Counted from the stretch's first letter, positions 1 to 8,623 are shown. The stretch: DNA of 64,000 nucleotides from Colwellia sp. (GCA_013215655.1 JABSOX010000019.1:1-64000); one strand, 5' to 3'. Notes: generated by a model from the sequence alone, not told the origin. Numbers and translations: made by a program.

Positions 1-246
1 AAGGTGAGTTTGTAATTTCTTAAATGGTTGCCTCACCAAGGCATAAAAGATAAAGGTTTAGCTTCTAAAGTGCTACAAAATATCATTGCATTAGCTATAA
101 ATGATAATGCTCAAAAAATAATATTAAGTGCTAAGCTAACTGCCTTGAACTAATATAAAAAGCAAGGTTTTAGAGACTATGGTACAGCCTATGTGTCACC
201 CAAAACTGGTGTTAAGCATAGTCCGCCTATAATAATAGGATATTAA
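1..246 (+). pseudogene. GNAT N-acetyltransferase remnant (cassette gene)
   Basis: Reading from base 1 in frame 1 gives the acetyl-CoA-binding part of a GNAT acetyltransferase: a QGIKDKGLASKVL-like stretch (the Q/RxxGxG/A loop) and then YKKQGFRDYG, the usual last motif of the fold. In-frame stops at 13-15 and 151-153 interrupt it, so it is not a working gene; the 5' part lies outside the window. It ends at 246, about 20 bases before an attC site in the same orientation. GNATs are common integron cassette genes, so it was probably a cassette ORF. The call as a broken GNAT is fairly secure; the substrate is unknown. Confidence 0.6.
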
Positions 247-268
247 TTTATTAAGTAAGTGGCTTGGT

Positions 269-364
269 GTAACTATAAGCGTTTCAACAGGAAAAATAAT
301 AGTTGTTTTTGCTCCTGCGTCGCTTGTTTCAACCAACTATTATTTGCCCATTTACTGGCGTTAT
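269..364 (+). repeat. attC site, plus orientation
   Basis: The segment begins near GTAAC and ends at GCGTTAT (crossover GTTAT at 360-364). Internally AATAGTTG and CAACTATT pair around a loop containing GCTCCTGCGTCGCTT, the same loop as several attC sites of the 41-48 kb array but on the other strand. It follows the GNAT remnant directly. Confidence 0.7.
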
Positions 365-498
365 CTATACAATATCTAATCCGAATAAACTTTCACGCTC
401 ATTTGTTAACGACAGCTTTGTGGCATAAGTGATCATTAGCTGTTTGTAATATAGTCCAACGAAGGACGGCATTAATTACACATTAGATGTGGCAGTGT

Positions 499-540
499 TG
501 AATGTAATTGGATGGTCAGGGTAAATGTAATTTGATGGCC
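499..540. repeat. Two imperfect 19-bp direct repeats
   Basis: TGAATGTAATTGGATGGTC (499-517) and TAAATGTAATTTGATGGCC (522-540) are tandem imperfect copies separated by four bases. Such paired subterminal repeats are typical of IS21-like ends, but no transposase is nearby, so the element identity is only a guess. The stretch between the attC at 269-364 and the partial attC at 565 holds nothing else I recognise. Confidence 0.3.
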
Positions 541-564
541 GATATTTCCCAATGTGCACCTGCT

Positions 565-613
565 ATCGCTATACATAAGTTGACAACATTTAGCCAATAA
601 TCGGTTGTTAGGA
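565..613 (+). repeat. Partial (3' half) attC site
   Basis: The bases after 577 (GACAACATTTAGCCAATAAT, then CGGTTGTTAGG) align with the 3' half of the attC at 23702-23800 (CAACATTTTAGCCAACACTAT ... GCGTTAGG). The crossover GTTAGGA is at 607-613. The 5' half is not recognisable. The stop codon of the truncated metallopeptidase gene on the other strand lies inside this crossover. Confidence 0.45.
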
Positions 614-1015
614 ATAGTTATGATCTTTCTCTTTTAAATGTGCTAGCTCATGCACTACGATCATATTTAAAAAAGGTTCAGGCGACTTTTTAAATAGCGC
701 GCCAATACGAATTTCATTTTTACTTTTCAACTTATTACCTTGTACTCGTGATACATAACTATGCAATCCTAGCGCATTATTAATGATGTGAATTTTATCA
801 TCATATTTTATCTTACTTAATGGTTCTGACTTTTTTAAATAACGATTTTTTATGTCGATAGTATAACTGCGCAAGCTTTTGTCATTATTGATTGTATGAG
901 GGGCAGGATATTTTTTTAAAAGAAAATCACCCAGCGACTTTTTATCGAGCATTTGTTGAATTTGCGCTTTTATTTCCGGAGAGTAAGCCGTGAGGTATTT
1001 TAATGGAGCAGACAT
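608..1015 (-). pseudogene. YgjP-type (DUF45) metallopeptidase, C-terminally truncated
   Basis: The 135 residues match the N-terminal four fifths of the YgjP/DUF45 zinc metallopeptidase family, including the SRVQGxKLK segment and the zinc motif HELAHLKEKDHN near the end. In the family this motif is followed by about 30 more residues (AFYxLC..., YHQLEFDLRLYL) carrying the third zinc ligand; here the frame reads N-Y-S-stop right after HN. The stop falls in an attC-like crossover (607-613), so the gene looks cut by a cassette boundary. It may still be expressed but is unlikely to be active. Function of the intact family is poorly known. Confidence 0.65.
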
Positions 1016-1166
1016 AGAGCCAAGCGCAATAGCAAAAGTTAAAAAGACATTGTACGTTTATTTTTACCAATATTCTAACGTTGCCGTTTCTAAAACTAGG
1101 CGCTAAAGCTTGAATAATATTATTTCGTCCCAATTAAATTGTTACGATAATAACAAAGGAAGATAA

Positions 1167-1547
1167 GTGAAAGTATCAGGAGCTTTAATGAATATGATCT
1201 TAGTGATCATATCTGCCTTTGTCGCTAATGTTGCTGCGTATGCTCAATTATCCACTGAACTTGAGCAATCATACTCAGTAACTTCTCAACAGGCGGTAAA
1301 AGCTACAGCTAAAACAGCTGATCTTGAACAGCTATCTGCCCTTAATTCAGCCAAAGTTCAAAAGATATTTTGTTCTGATGACTTTAAACTATTTCCTTGT
1401 AATAAAAGGATAATATTCCTTGTCGATTATCAAACTAAGCTAGCCGTAGAATTTAAAACGGCTAAAAATACCTTTGTAAATATTAATAATAAAACTTCGC
1501 TATTACCTCTCTTTACCTCAATAATTTCTGACGAAAGCCCATCTTAG
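1167..1547 (+). CDS. Small secreted hypothetical protein
   Basis: A 126-residue protein starting at GTG, chosen because AAAGGAAG lies 5 bases upstream. Residues 1-26 form a signal peptide (hydrophobic LVIISAFVANVAAYA, cleavage after AYA). The mature part contains two cysteines (FCSDDFKLFPCNK) that could form a disulfide. It is transcribed toward the small membrane protein at 1624. No family recognised; probably periplasmic. Confidence 0.6.
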   Translation: MKVSGALMNMILVIISAFVANVAAYAQLSTELEQSYSVTSQQAVKATAKTADLEQLSALNSAKVQKIFCSDDFKLFPCNKRIIFLVDYQTKLAVEFKTAKNTFVNINNKTSLLPLFTSIISDESPS

Positions 1548-1623
1548 TTCACTCCAAAATATAACTAATTATCAAGCCAATATCGTTATTGGCAGTGTAT
1601 TTATTTGAATATAGAGTGAAATT

Positions 1624-1884
1624 ATGGAAATTTATTTAGGATTACTGTGGGCTTTTCTCCCATGGACCATCGTTTTTATATTGGCAATGATCGCGTCAAA
1701 ATTAATGAAATCAGCAAAAAAGCGCAGAGGCACTGCAATTGCCTTTGGCGCAGTAGTACAAATGTTAACACCAGACCCCTATGCCGAGCGGAACATTGAG
1801 ATGATGGTGATAGCGAAAAAGCAGCAGAAAAAGCAGCAAAAAAAGCAAGAAGAAGATATGGGTAAACTGCCTAAGAAGAAGTGA
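1624..1884 (+). CDS. Small membrane protein with lysine-rich tail
   Basis: An 86-residue protein with one clear N-terminal membrane segment (about residues 4-25, rich in L, W, I and A). A basic patch KSAKKRR follows, and the C-terminus is made of KKQQKKQ-type repeats. By the positive-inside rule the long basic tail should be cytoplasmic. The gene is 76 bases downstream of the secreted protein gene. I do not recognise the family; it reads as a real gene from its start context and composition. Confidence 0.55.
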   Translation: MEIYLGLLWAFLPWTIVFILAMIASKLMKSAKKRRGTAIAFGAVVQMLTPDPYAERNIEMMVIAKKQQKKQQKKQEEDMGKLPKKK

Positions 1885-1978
1885 TGTTTGATGGATGATG
1901 TTTGATTTATAGCCGTTCTGCTGCTAGATATTATAGAAGGTCATCTTCACATTTCAGTACATAAAATGCTTATTCAAC

Positions 1979-2764
1979 ATGATTGATTTTAGATCTTTAT
2001 TCATTACTTTTTTATGGTGTTGTTTAATCAACTTTTCTTGCTTTGCTCAGCAAAAAGTTATCATCAATGATGTCGAATGGCCACCTTACTTCTTTATAGG
2101 TGACGCTAAAAAGCAATTGGGTTTAGGTAAAGAATTAATTAATACTTGCCTGCATGAAATGAACTATAGGGTTGAATACCATCGGTTGCCGATCAAAAGA
2201 ACACGTCAGTTTATGGAAAAAGGCGAAATAGACATCACCGTATATTCGTACTTAGCCGACCGAGAAAGCATTTTATATTATTCGAAAGAACCGATATTTA
2301 GTGCTGACTATGCTTTTATGGTGCGTGCAGATAGTGATATTGTCATTAATAAGCTTGCAGATTTAGCACCTTATCGTATCGGACATTTAGCGGGGCTAAC
2401 GTATACCCCTGAATTGTTAAAAATAATTGATGACAAAATGAAGTTAAATGAAATCGTTACAGGTTTTAGTTTGCGTTCGATGTTCTCGCAATTATTAGCA
2501 CCGACGCCAAGATTTGATATTTTTGCCGATGCTCGAAATACTTTTTATTGGCGTGCAAAAAAATTGGGGATCAGTGATCAAATAAAAGTCTTAGATTATA
2601 AAATCAAAACAAAGAATTATTATATTACTGTTTCAAAACAGTCTAAAAATATTAAAGATGCTGCCGACTTTCTTATGAAAATTGATAATTGTCTGCAAGC
2701 ACTTAAACAAAGTGGTGAATATCAAGCCATTTTAGGCGACTACGGTATTCAGCCTCATCCGTAA
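1979..2764 (+). CDS. Periplasmic solute-binding protein (SBP_bac_3-like)
   Basis: A 261-residue protein with a signal peptide (residues 1-23, ending CFA before QQK) and the type-3 solute-binding fold: VEWPPYFF near the mature N-terminus, a GLGKELINTCLHEM helix, and GEIDITVYSYLADRE as the ligand-loop region. No ABC permease or ATPase lies beside it, so it may be an orphan sensor-type binding protein rather than a transporter component. Its last 33 bases overlap the convergent carboxypeptidase gene tail-to-tail. The ligand cannot be read from sequence; amino acids or related small molecules are usual for the family. Confidence 0.75.
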   Translation: MIDFRSLFITFLWCCLINFSCFAQQKVIINDVEWPPYFFIGDAKKQLGLGKELINTCLHEMNYRVEYHRLPIKRTRQFMEKGEIDITVYSYLADRESILYYSKEPIFSADYAFMVRADSDIVINKLADLAPYRIGHLAGLTYTPELLKIIDDKMKLNEIVTGFSLRSMFSQLLAPTPRFDIFADARNTFYWRAKKLGISDQIKVLDYKIKTKNYYITVSKQSKNIKDAADFLMKIDNCLQALKQSGEYQAILGDYGIQPHP

Positions 2765-4840
2765 GATAAGTATCAATAAAATTAACAGCCCATAAATACT
2801 ACCGCCTGAACTTTTATTCATTGCTGGCGGAGTAATGGTTATTACTTCAATTGCCGTTACTGAAAAACTTTGTTGGCTTTGCGCTTGCGCACCTTGAAGA
2901 TCTTCTATGATAAGTGTCGCTGTTTTATTACCTGCGTTGGCAAAAGTATGTTGGGTGGTAATGCCTTCATTTTCTTGTGTATCTGAGAAAATCCAACGAT
3001 ATAAACTGATATCACTACCAGCACCTTGGCTAGCGGATGCATCAAAGTCGCAAATTAAATCTTGGCAATTAATAGAGAATGCAGGTATTGGCGAGTTACG
3101 ATCACTTATGGTAAAAAATACGGCTTTAGGTACGCCGTATTGGTCTTGAGAATTTTTGGCTCGTACATAAATTATATGTTGACCAATTGTCATAGTAGAT
3201 GTGTCAATTTTGCTTGTTGCAAGCGTATTGCCAAGACCATCTTCTTCAATGTTTTCTTGTAAAAGTATTGAGTTAGTTTCTTCAGCCCAAATAGGTTGAT
3301 CGATTGCATATTCAATCGCAGCAATAGAACGATCTATATTTTGTTTACTTTGATTATTTGTGGCAATAATTTCTAATTCAATGGGGCTACCTAAGGTAAC
3401 TTCGGTTTGATTACTGGACTTATTAACCAGAATTGACGCAATATCAGGACCTGCTGGAAGTAGGTAAGGAGCCTGACTTACTTTAGCGGCATAAATTAAG
3501 GTCTTTAAATTATCAGGTTTAATTTCTGTTTCGTAAGTTGCACAGTTTTGAAAAAACGAATCACCTAATTCAAAGGTAAAGGCCGCAACACCTAATTCGC
3601 CATAACTGACGTTATCGCTGGTACCATCAGTCGCGTATAAACCTATAGATTGTTGTGGTGTGTAATCATTAAACCAAGCGAGTTTATTACCCAGTGCGAC
3701 AAACTCATCGTTATTGGGCGATAGGGCCGCAGTATGTCCATAAGGCCAAAGAATCAGCTTGCCATAACTATGTATATCTAAATGTAGTCCTGACTTCGTT
3801 TTAGGTGCCGCGTCATTGTCTGCAGGCCCTCTATCATCAGGAAATAATGTACGAATGTAATTTGAAACAGCTTGTGTTTCAGGCTCCGACTCGGCTGATA
3901 CTCCCCGATAGGTTTCATTACACTCATCACCACTTGAACCATTGGCGGTGCTATTCCATGTTTGCGCAAAATTTCGATTTAAATCAACACCAACACTTGA
4001 ACCCGCGCAGTGGTTTTGATTGGTATTTTTTCGTTGTAATATTTGTGACTCTGCTATTTTTCGTCCGTCGGGATTCATATGAAAAAGTAAGTGTATTTCG
4101 CGATGATTTACTAGCCATTGTGCCTCGGCATTAGTGCTGTAATTATTCAGTAACCATTTGGCAAAATCTAAATTAAGTGCGGCTGGTGCATATTCTCGTG
4201 CATGCATGCTGCTATGAATAAATAAAATAGGTTTAGTTGACGTAAACTCTTTATTCGTGATTTTAAGCACCATTAAATCATAGCCATCAAGTTGATTTAC
4301 TTTATTCCAAGAGTCACCTATATCTAGCCAGTTAGTTAGTTGTGGATATTGCTCTGCTAAAGCTTCAGCTTGTTGATAGGTTTCTTCTACCGTTGGATAA
4401 CATTGATAATTATCAATACCTTGTTGTGAATCAATGGTTTTATTGAAATTGCTTTTACTGGACTTTATTGTGTGTAGCTTTTGATGTTGCTGAAATTTCA
4501 CTTGCCAAGCAGTTGCTGGCGTTATAATTAAGCCTTTTTTAATGAGTAACGACTTTTCATCTTCATTTAAGGTCGCAATAAGGTATTTTTCATCACGATT
4601 AATTTCTAATACGCTGTGATGTAAAGAGATAAGAATTTTGTTGGCAATTGTTACATCGGAGTAAGTTATTTTTGAAAATGGGTTAGTGATCGTCGTTGAA
4701 TCATTTTCTACTGAGTTATTGTTAGCAGAACTATTATTTACTGAGCTGATAGTTTTAGCAATGATACTCGCAGGACTATAAAAGCTAATGAATACGCAAA
4801 ATAAGAAGAGTGTTTTTACATAAAGGAGTGATAGTTTCAC
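2732..4840 (-). CDS. M14 zinc carboxypeptidase with PKD domain and GlyGly-CTERM tail
   Basis: A 702-residue secreted peptidase. Residues 1-29 are the signal peptide. The M14 domain spans about 143-460: zinc ligands H213 and E216 in SSMHAREY, the DLNRNF substrate motif (286-291), the third ligand H357 in HLDIHSYG, and catalytic E424 in FTFELGD. An Ig-like region and a PKD domain (about 583-662) follow. The last 25 residues read SGGSIYGLLILLILILRMR, a GlyGly-CTERM sorting signal, which in known systems is cut by rhombosortase after type II secretion. The protein is therefore probably displayed at or released from the cell surface to degrade peptides. Confidence 0.85.
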   Translation of the reverse strand: MKLSLLYVKTLFLFCVFISFYSPASIIAKTISSVNNSSANNNSVENDSTTITNPFSKITYSDVTIANKILISLHHSVLEINRDEKYLIATLNEDEKSLLIKKGLIITPATAWQVKFQQHQKLHTIKSSKSNFNKTIDSQQGIDNYQCYPTVEETYQQAEALAEQYPQLTNWLDIGDSWNKVNQLDGYDLMVLKITNKEFTSTKPILFIHSSMHAREYAPAALNLDFAKWLLNNYSTNAEAQWLVNHREIHLLFHMNPDGRKIAESQILQRKNTNQNHCAGSSVGVDLNRNFAQTWNSTANGSSGDECNETYRGVSAESEPETQAVSNYIRTLFPDDRGPADNDAAPKTKSGLHLDIHSYGKLILWPYGHTAALSPNNDEFVALGNKLAWFNDYTPQQSIGLYATDGTSDNVSYGELGVAAFTFELGDSFFQNCATYETEIKPDNLKTLIYAAKVSQAPYLLPAGPDIASILVNKSSNQTEVTLGSPIELEIIATNNQSKQNIDRSIAAIEYAIDQPIWAEETNSILLQENIEEDGLGNTLATSKIDTSTMTIGQHIIYVRAKNSQDQYGVPKAVFFTISDRNSPIPAFSINCQDLICDFDASASQGAGSDISLYRWIFSDTQENEGITTQHTFANAGNKTATLIIEDLQGAQAQSQQSFSVTAIEVITITPPAMNKSSGGSIYGLLILLILILRMRLNTVVA

Positions 4841-4870
4841 AAAGCTTCCTTGTCGAATAATGGAATAACT

Positions 4871-5135
4871 AATACCAATTCCATTAAGTTTCTTCCCAAT
4901 CAGCGAGATTTAAAAGGCTTAGAGGCAAGGTATTGATTGCAGAGAATGGTTGTTCCATTGTCAAAATCAATAACGCGGGCTGTAAGCCTTTTAAACTCGC
5001 CCTTCGGGAGTTTGTCAGCGATTAGATAACCGCACAGAATTTCTTTAATATAGAATGACTATACACAAAAAATTCTATTTGTTCTCAAACCGCTGACAAG
5101 CTCTGAGTGGGAACAAACTTAATGGAAATGGTATT
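4871..5135. mobile_element. MITE-like element (TIR family AATACCAATTCC)
   Basis: This 265-bp non-coding segment is bounded by inverted repeats of about 33 bp: AATACCAATTCCATTAAG at the left and the complement of CTTAATGGAAATGGTATT at the right, continuing into TTCTTCCCAATCAG / CTGAGTGGGAACAA. A core around 4928-4977 (ATTGATTGCAGAGAATGGTT, then AAATCAATAACGC) is shared with the element at 60297-60563. No ORF is present, so it would need a transposase in trans. It occupies most of the gap between the carboxypeptidase and mlaC-like genes. Confidence 0.7.
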
Positions 5136-5188
5136 GCTGCTGAACTATCACCGTATCATAAATATTACTTGTTAACTTATTTTGAGCT

Positions 5189-5794
5189 CTACTTCGCTAT
5201 TGAAGCTAACTCTAAAGAAACGCGTTCAACTCCTTGCTTGGCGATGCGCTGACTTAACTCAGCTTGTTTACTTGATAACAAGGAAATACCTTCAACAACC
5301 ATATCGTAGGCTTTCCATTGTTTTGTTTTTTTGTTTTGACGCATTTTAAAAGCAATATTTATATCAGGTCTATTAGTACCAATAATTTTGGTATTTACAG
5401 ATACTATTTTTTTCCCTTTAGTATCTCTTTCAGGTTCAAAGATAACTTGCTGGTTTTTATATTGCGACAACGCATTTGCATAAGTGCGAACTAGGTATGA
5501 GCGTATCGAGGTTACAAATTTAGCGCGTTGTTCTTTGGTGGTTTTCCGTAAATGTTTACCTAAAATTCGATAAGCAGCGTACTTATAATCTATAGAAGGC
5601 ATTAATTCTTCATCAACAATATTTCTCATTAATCCGGGGAATTTTTCGATTTCTTGTTGATTTTGAGCGATACGTGTAAAAAGGTTATTACCAACGGTAT
5701 TAATAACTTTATAGGGAGACACTTCATTAGCAAGTGTACTGATAGATATACTTGAGATAACAAAAACGATTAAGACAGAGAAAAACCTTTTCAC
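5189..5794 (-). CDS. MlaC/Ttg2D-family phospholipid-binding periplasmic protein
   Basis: A 201-residue protein with signal peptide (1-22, ending STLA) and the MlaC fold. Family features are the FPGLMRNIVDEELMPSIDYKYAAYRILGKH segment, an FVTSIRSYLVRTYANAL helix, and the closing sequence W-K-A-Y-D-M-V-V-E-G-I-S. MlaC carries phospholipid between outer- and inner-membrane Mla complexes. The rest of an mla operon is absent, so this is an isolated paralogue. A perfect palindrome sits 45 bases upstream of the start and probably controls it through a TetR-type repressor. Confidence 0.8.
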   Translation of the reverse strand: MKRFFSVLIVFVISSISISTLANEVSPYKVINTVGNNLFTRIAQNQQEIEKFPGLMRNIVDEELMPSIDYKYAAYRILGKHLRKTTKEQRAKFVTSIRSYLVRTYANALSQYKNQQVIFEPERDTKGKKIVSVNTKIIGTNRPDINIAFKMRQNKKTKQWKAYDMVVEGISLLSSKQAELSQRIAKQGVERVSLELASIAK

Positions 5795-5838
5795 GGTATG
5801 TCCTTTAGGGAAGGTAAATTAACTTATGGTTATAATAG

Positions 5839-5858
5839 CATACCGACCGCGCGGTATG
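5839..5858. promoter_or_regulatory. Palindromic operator upstream of mlaC-like gene
   Basis: CATACCG-ACCGCG-CGGTATG is a perfect inverted repeat with 7-base arms, about 45 bases before the mlaC-like start codon. TetR/AcrR repressors use sites of this kind. The adjacent TetR gene is the obvious candidate, although its own upstream palindrome has different arms. Confidence 0.55.
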
Positions 5859-5938
5859 TCAATATAAGATAATTATTATCTTATGCTTAATTGTAATAAT
5901 TTATAAAAAAAGATGTTTAAGAGAAGAGAGTCTGCTGA

Positions 5939-6523
5939 TTATTTCTTTAAGGCTCTTATATATTTACATAATTCATTAATGACTTTTTCAAATAAATCTT
6001 TATTACGAGAGCTTTTGCTTAAGCTTGTAGAACCATGAAAAGTGGCCACAATAAAATAAGCAACTTGGGAGTAATCAAGATCATTACGCAATTGTTCACT
6101 TGCTTTATGTAAGCCATTAACAATCAATTGATTCAGTTGTTGCTGCATATTTAAAATACGGAGTCGAAAACCTTCATCTATACAGGCCATTTCTTGGCAA
6201 AGGTTATTAAGTGGGCAACCACAAACTAGCTCGTCACAAGTCATATTTTTATACATTGAAGTAAAAAAATCGCATAGACCTTCAATAGGGTCATCGCCAT
6301 CTAATGCAGGCTGCCAAGTAGATAAAAACATCGGAATATAAACTTCTTCAAATACTGCATAACCGAGTTCCATTTTATTAGTAAAATGATGATACAAAGC
6401 GCCTTTAGATATTTCACATTTTTTTAGAATGACCGATAAACTGGTGGCGGTGAATCCATTTTTGTGAATTTCATCAGCACTTACCTCTAATATTTTCTGG
6501 CGTGTTTGTTCGGCATCTCTCAT
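5939..6523 (-). CDS. TetR/AcrR-family transcriptional regulator
   Basis: A 194-residue regulator. Residues 7-55 form the TetR helix-turn-helix: TRQKILEVSADEIHKNGF, then SLSVILKKCEISKGALYHHF, where the GALYHHF recognition helix is diagnostic. The C-terminal ligand domain includes CGCPLNNLCQEM (about 105-116), a signature of the TetR group with a conserved G-C-P-L-x-N-L. It lies upstream of and co-oriented with the mlaC-like gene, 145 bases apart. It probably represses itself through the palindrome at 6563-6582. The ligand is unknown; relatives respond to electrophiles or membrane-active compounds. Confidence 0.85.
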   Translation of the reverse strand: MRDAEQTRQKILEVSADEIHKNGFTATSLSVILKKCEISKGALYHHFTNKMELGYAVFEEVYIPMFLSTWQPALDGDDPIEGLCDFFTSMYKNMTCDELVCGCPLNNLCQEMACIDEGFRLRILNMQQQLNQLIVNGLHKASEQLRNDLDYSQVAYFIVATFHGSTSLSKSSRNKDLFEKVINELCKYIRALKK

Positions 6524-6562
6524 TAACAGCTACTTCTTGTTTAATTGTTACCCTTACAGAGT

Positions 6563-6582
6563 AACAGACCAAACGGTCTGTT
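6563..6582. promoter_or_regulatory. TetR-type operator upstream of tetR gene
   Basis: AACAGACC-AAAC-GGTCTGTT is a perfect 8+4+8 palindrome 40 bases before the TetR start codon. GACC...GGTC arms are typical of TetR/NemR operators, which suggests autorepression. Confidence 0.6.
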
Positions 6583-6731
6583 GCAAAAGTGTAAAGTAGT
6601 GGTGCATAAATGTGTTGGTCATGATCATTCCAATCTAAAGCTAGAACGTTTCTAATGAGGCTGGATCGGTTTCTATTTTGATAGGATAAAAGCAGTTTAA
6701 GTCGACCTAAAAAAATCATAAAAAGGGAAGG

Positions 6732-7271
6732 TTACTCAACAAACTGTCGATACCATTCACTTTCACTATAAAGATCTTGAGTATTTTCAACGCGGTCAAC
6801 AAAGGTTAAGCCGTTTAAATGATCGAGCTCATGTTGAAATATTCGGGCTAAAAAGCCCGTGTAAATGGCAGTATGTTTATTATTTTCTCTGTCATGATAA
6901 ACAACATTGATTTCTTGATAACGAGGAACCAAACCTCTAATTGATGGCACACTTAAACAACCTTCCCAATCCTTTTTCATTTCGTCACCATGGCTGGTTA
7001 TTTCTGGGTTAATCATCACGGTTGCTGGCATATCAGGGGCATCAGGATAGCGTTCGTTTTTCTTTGAACAAACAATAAATATGCGTTTATCTATCGCCAT
7101 TTGTGGTGCGGCAATGCCAACACCACCCGCTTTTTTTACGGTTACTAGCATTTGCTCAATAATGGCTTGTACTTCTCTTGATTGAATGTCTTCAACAACA
7201 GCGGCTATTTTTCGTAAAGCCTGATGACCCAATTGTACTATAGGTAAAGCGTGTAATGGCGCATTTTCCAT
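6732..7271 (-). CDS. def: Peptide deformylase (paralogue)
   Basis: A 179-residue protein with all three deformylase motifs: GVGIAAPQ (50-57, Q57 in the active site), EGCLSVP (103-109, C105 a metal ligand) and QHELDHLNG (146-154, H147 and H151 metal ligands, E148 catalytic). The enzyme removes formyl groups from new N-terminal methionines in the cytoplasm. It is not next to fmt or a dprA-like gene but 14 bases downstream of an MFS transporter gene in the same direction. It is therefore more likely a second copy than the housekeeping def, and may be co-transcribed with the transporter. Confidence 0.85.
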   Translation of the reverse strand: MENAPLHALPIVQLGHQALRKIAAVVEDIQSREVQAIIEQMLVTVKKAGGVGIAAPQMAIDKRIFIVCSKKNERYPDAPDMPATVMINPEITSHGDEMKKDWEGCLSVPSIRGLVPRYQEINVVYHDRENNKHTAIYTGFLARIFQHELDHLNGLTFVDRVENTQDLYSESEWYRQFVE

Positions 7272-7285
7272 AAATTTCTCTGATG

Positions 7286-8623
7286 TTATTCCGTTACTTC
7301 TTTAAGTTTATTTATTCTGGCTTCGCGGCGATAGAAATAGATGGTGATAAAAAAGAGTGCAATAATAAAAGGTAAGCTAGAAAGTACTACCATATGCCAA
7401 CCTGCTTTAAATAACATCCATCCTGCCATTAATGATGCAAAAGCTTGAAAACCAAATAGAATAAAATCATTGGTTGCTTGTACTTTATGACGCTCTCCGG
7501 CGTTATAACTTAAAGGCAATAACGTGGTGCCAGTGAGAAAGAGAAAATTCCAGCCGATCCCTAATAAAATCAATGCCCACCAATAATGTAATACTTGCTC
7601 ACCTGAAAGGGCGATAACTGCAACAAAGGCGTAAATTACGGTACCAGATAATAAAAGGCTTTTAATGCCGAATCTTTTAACCAGCCATGCGGTAAATAAT
7701 GACGGAATAAACATCGCAGCAATATGGCTCTGAATGACCCATTTAGTTTCTTGTAAGCTGTGGCCGTGCATGTGATGCATGCTTAATGGCGTAGCTGTCA
7801 TTAAGTAGCTCATTAATGCATAACCTATAGCTGCAGTTAAAATTGAAATAATAAAAATGGGCTGTTTTAAAATAACTGAAAGTGGACGCACGTCAGTATT
7901 GTTAACCGTTGTTTTTTGTTCAGGGTCTTTAAATGCTAGTACTACTATCATGGCAAGAACGACAAGCATAGCGATGATTAAAAATGAGCCCGCATAACCG
8001 TATGGAGAGTCTAATAAATCTTTGCCTGCTAAGGCGACTTCTGGCCCTATAAATGCGGCAAATAAGCCACTTAGCATTAATATTGAAAGTACTTTAGGAA
8101 TGTCTTCAGGGCTATCAGCACTTTCAATGGCTGAAAAACGAAGTTGCTGAATAAAGGCGGTACTAAAACCAAAAAAGAGGCTTGCCAATAAAAATAATTC
8201 AAAGCTTGCTTTAAGCGCTGCTGTCATTGCGATTAAAGCGGCAAAGAAGGTCAAACTAAAGCCTGTTAACGTTGCAAATTTACGCCCTTTATTTTTAGCT
8301 AACATTGCTGCGGGAATAGACGCACTTGCCACACCTAAAACCATAATAGTTATTGGTAAGGTCGCCAGTGATGGATCGCTCGCCATCTTTGTTGAGAGAA
8401 TTCCGCCGATAAAAACAATCACCGGTGATGCTGACATGGCTAATGGTTGGGCGATAAATAGTAACCATATATTTTTATGAAAATTAAATAACCGAGACAT
8501 CACTAAGGTAGTGATAAGTAATAAACCTAAAGCAATAAAAATATTGAAAAACATCGACGTTCCGTATGGGTAAGTTATTAGGTATGCGGTAAGTATGAAA
8601 AGATTTTTCCCATCATATATCAT
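7286..8623 (-). CDS. MFS transporter
   Basis: About 12 hydrophobic segments over 445 residues mark a major facilitator: loop 2-3 is AAMLAKNKGRKFA (the GxxxxRxGR/K-like motif A region) and a long hydrophilic centre (EQKTTVNNTDVRP) divides the halves. Start choice is uncertain. No good ribosome site precedes the first ATG; internal ATG codons at 8554 and 8500 would remove an unusual extra N-terminal stretch. The protein probably exports a small molecule. It overlaps no gene and is followed after 14 bases by the deformylase gene, suggesting an operon. Confidence 0.75.
   Translation of the reverse strand: MIYDGKNLFILTAYLITYPYGTSMFFNIFIALGLLLITTLVMSRLFNFHKNIWLLFIAQPLAMSASPVIVFIGGILSTKMASDPSLATLPITIMVLGVASASIPAAMLAKNKGRKFATLTGFSLTFFAALIAMTAALKASFELFLLASLFFGFSTAFIQQLRFSAIESADSPEDIPKVLSILMLSGLFAAFIGPEVALAGKDLLDSPYGYAGSFLIIAMLVVLAMIVVLAFKDPEQKTTVNNTDVRPLSVILKQPIFIISILTAAIGYALMSYLMTATPLSMHHMHGHSLQETKWVIQSHIAAMFIPSLFTAWLVKRFGIKSLLLSGTVIYAFVAVIALSGEQVLHYWWALILLGIGWNFLFLTGTTLLPLSYNAGERHKVQATNDFILFGFQAFASLMAGWMLFKAGWHMVVLSSLPFIIALFFITIYFYRREARINKLKEVTE

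Noticed and set aside
6474-6719. 81-codon minus ORF over the tetR 5' region
   Set aside because: Overlaps the TetR start and its operator in another frame; composition is not protein-like.
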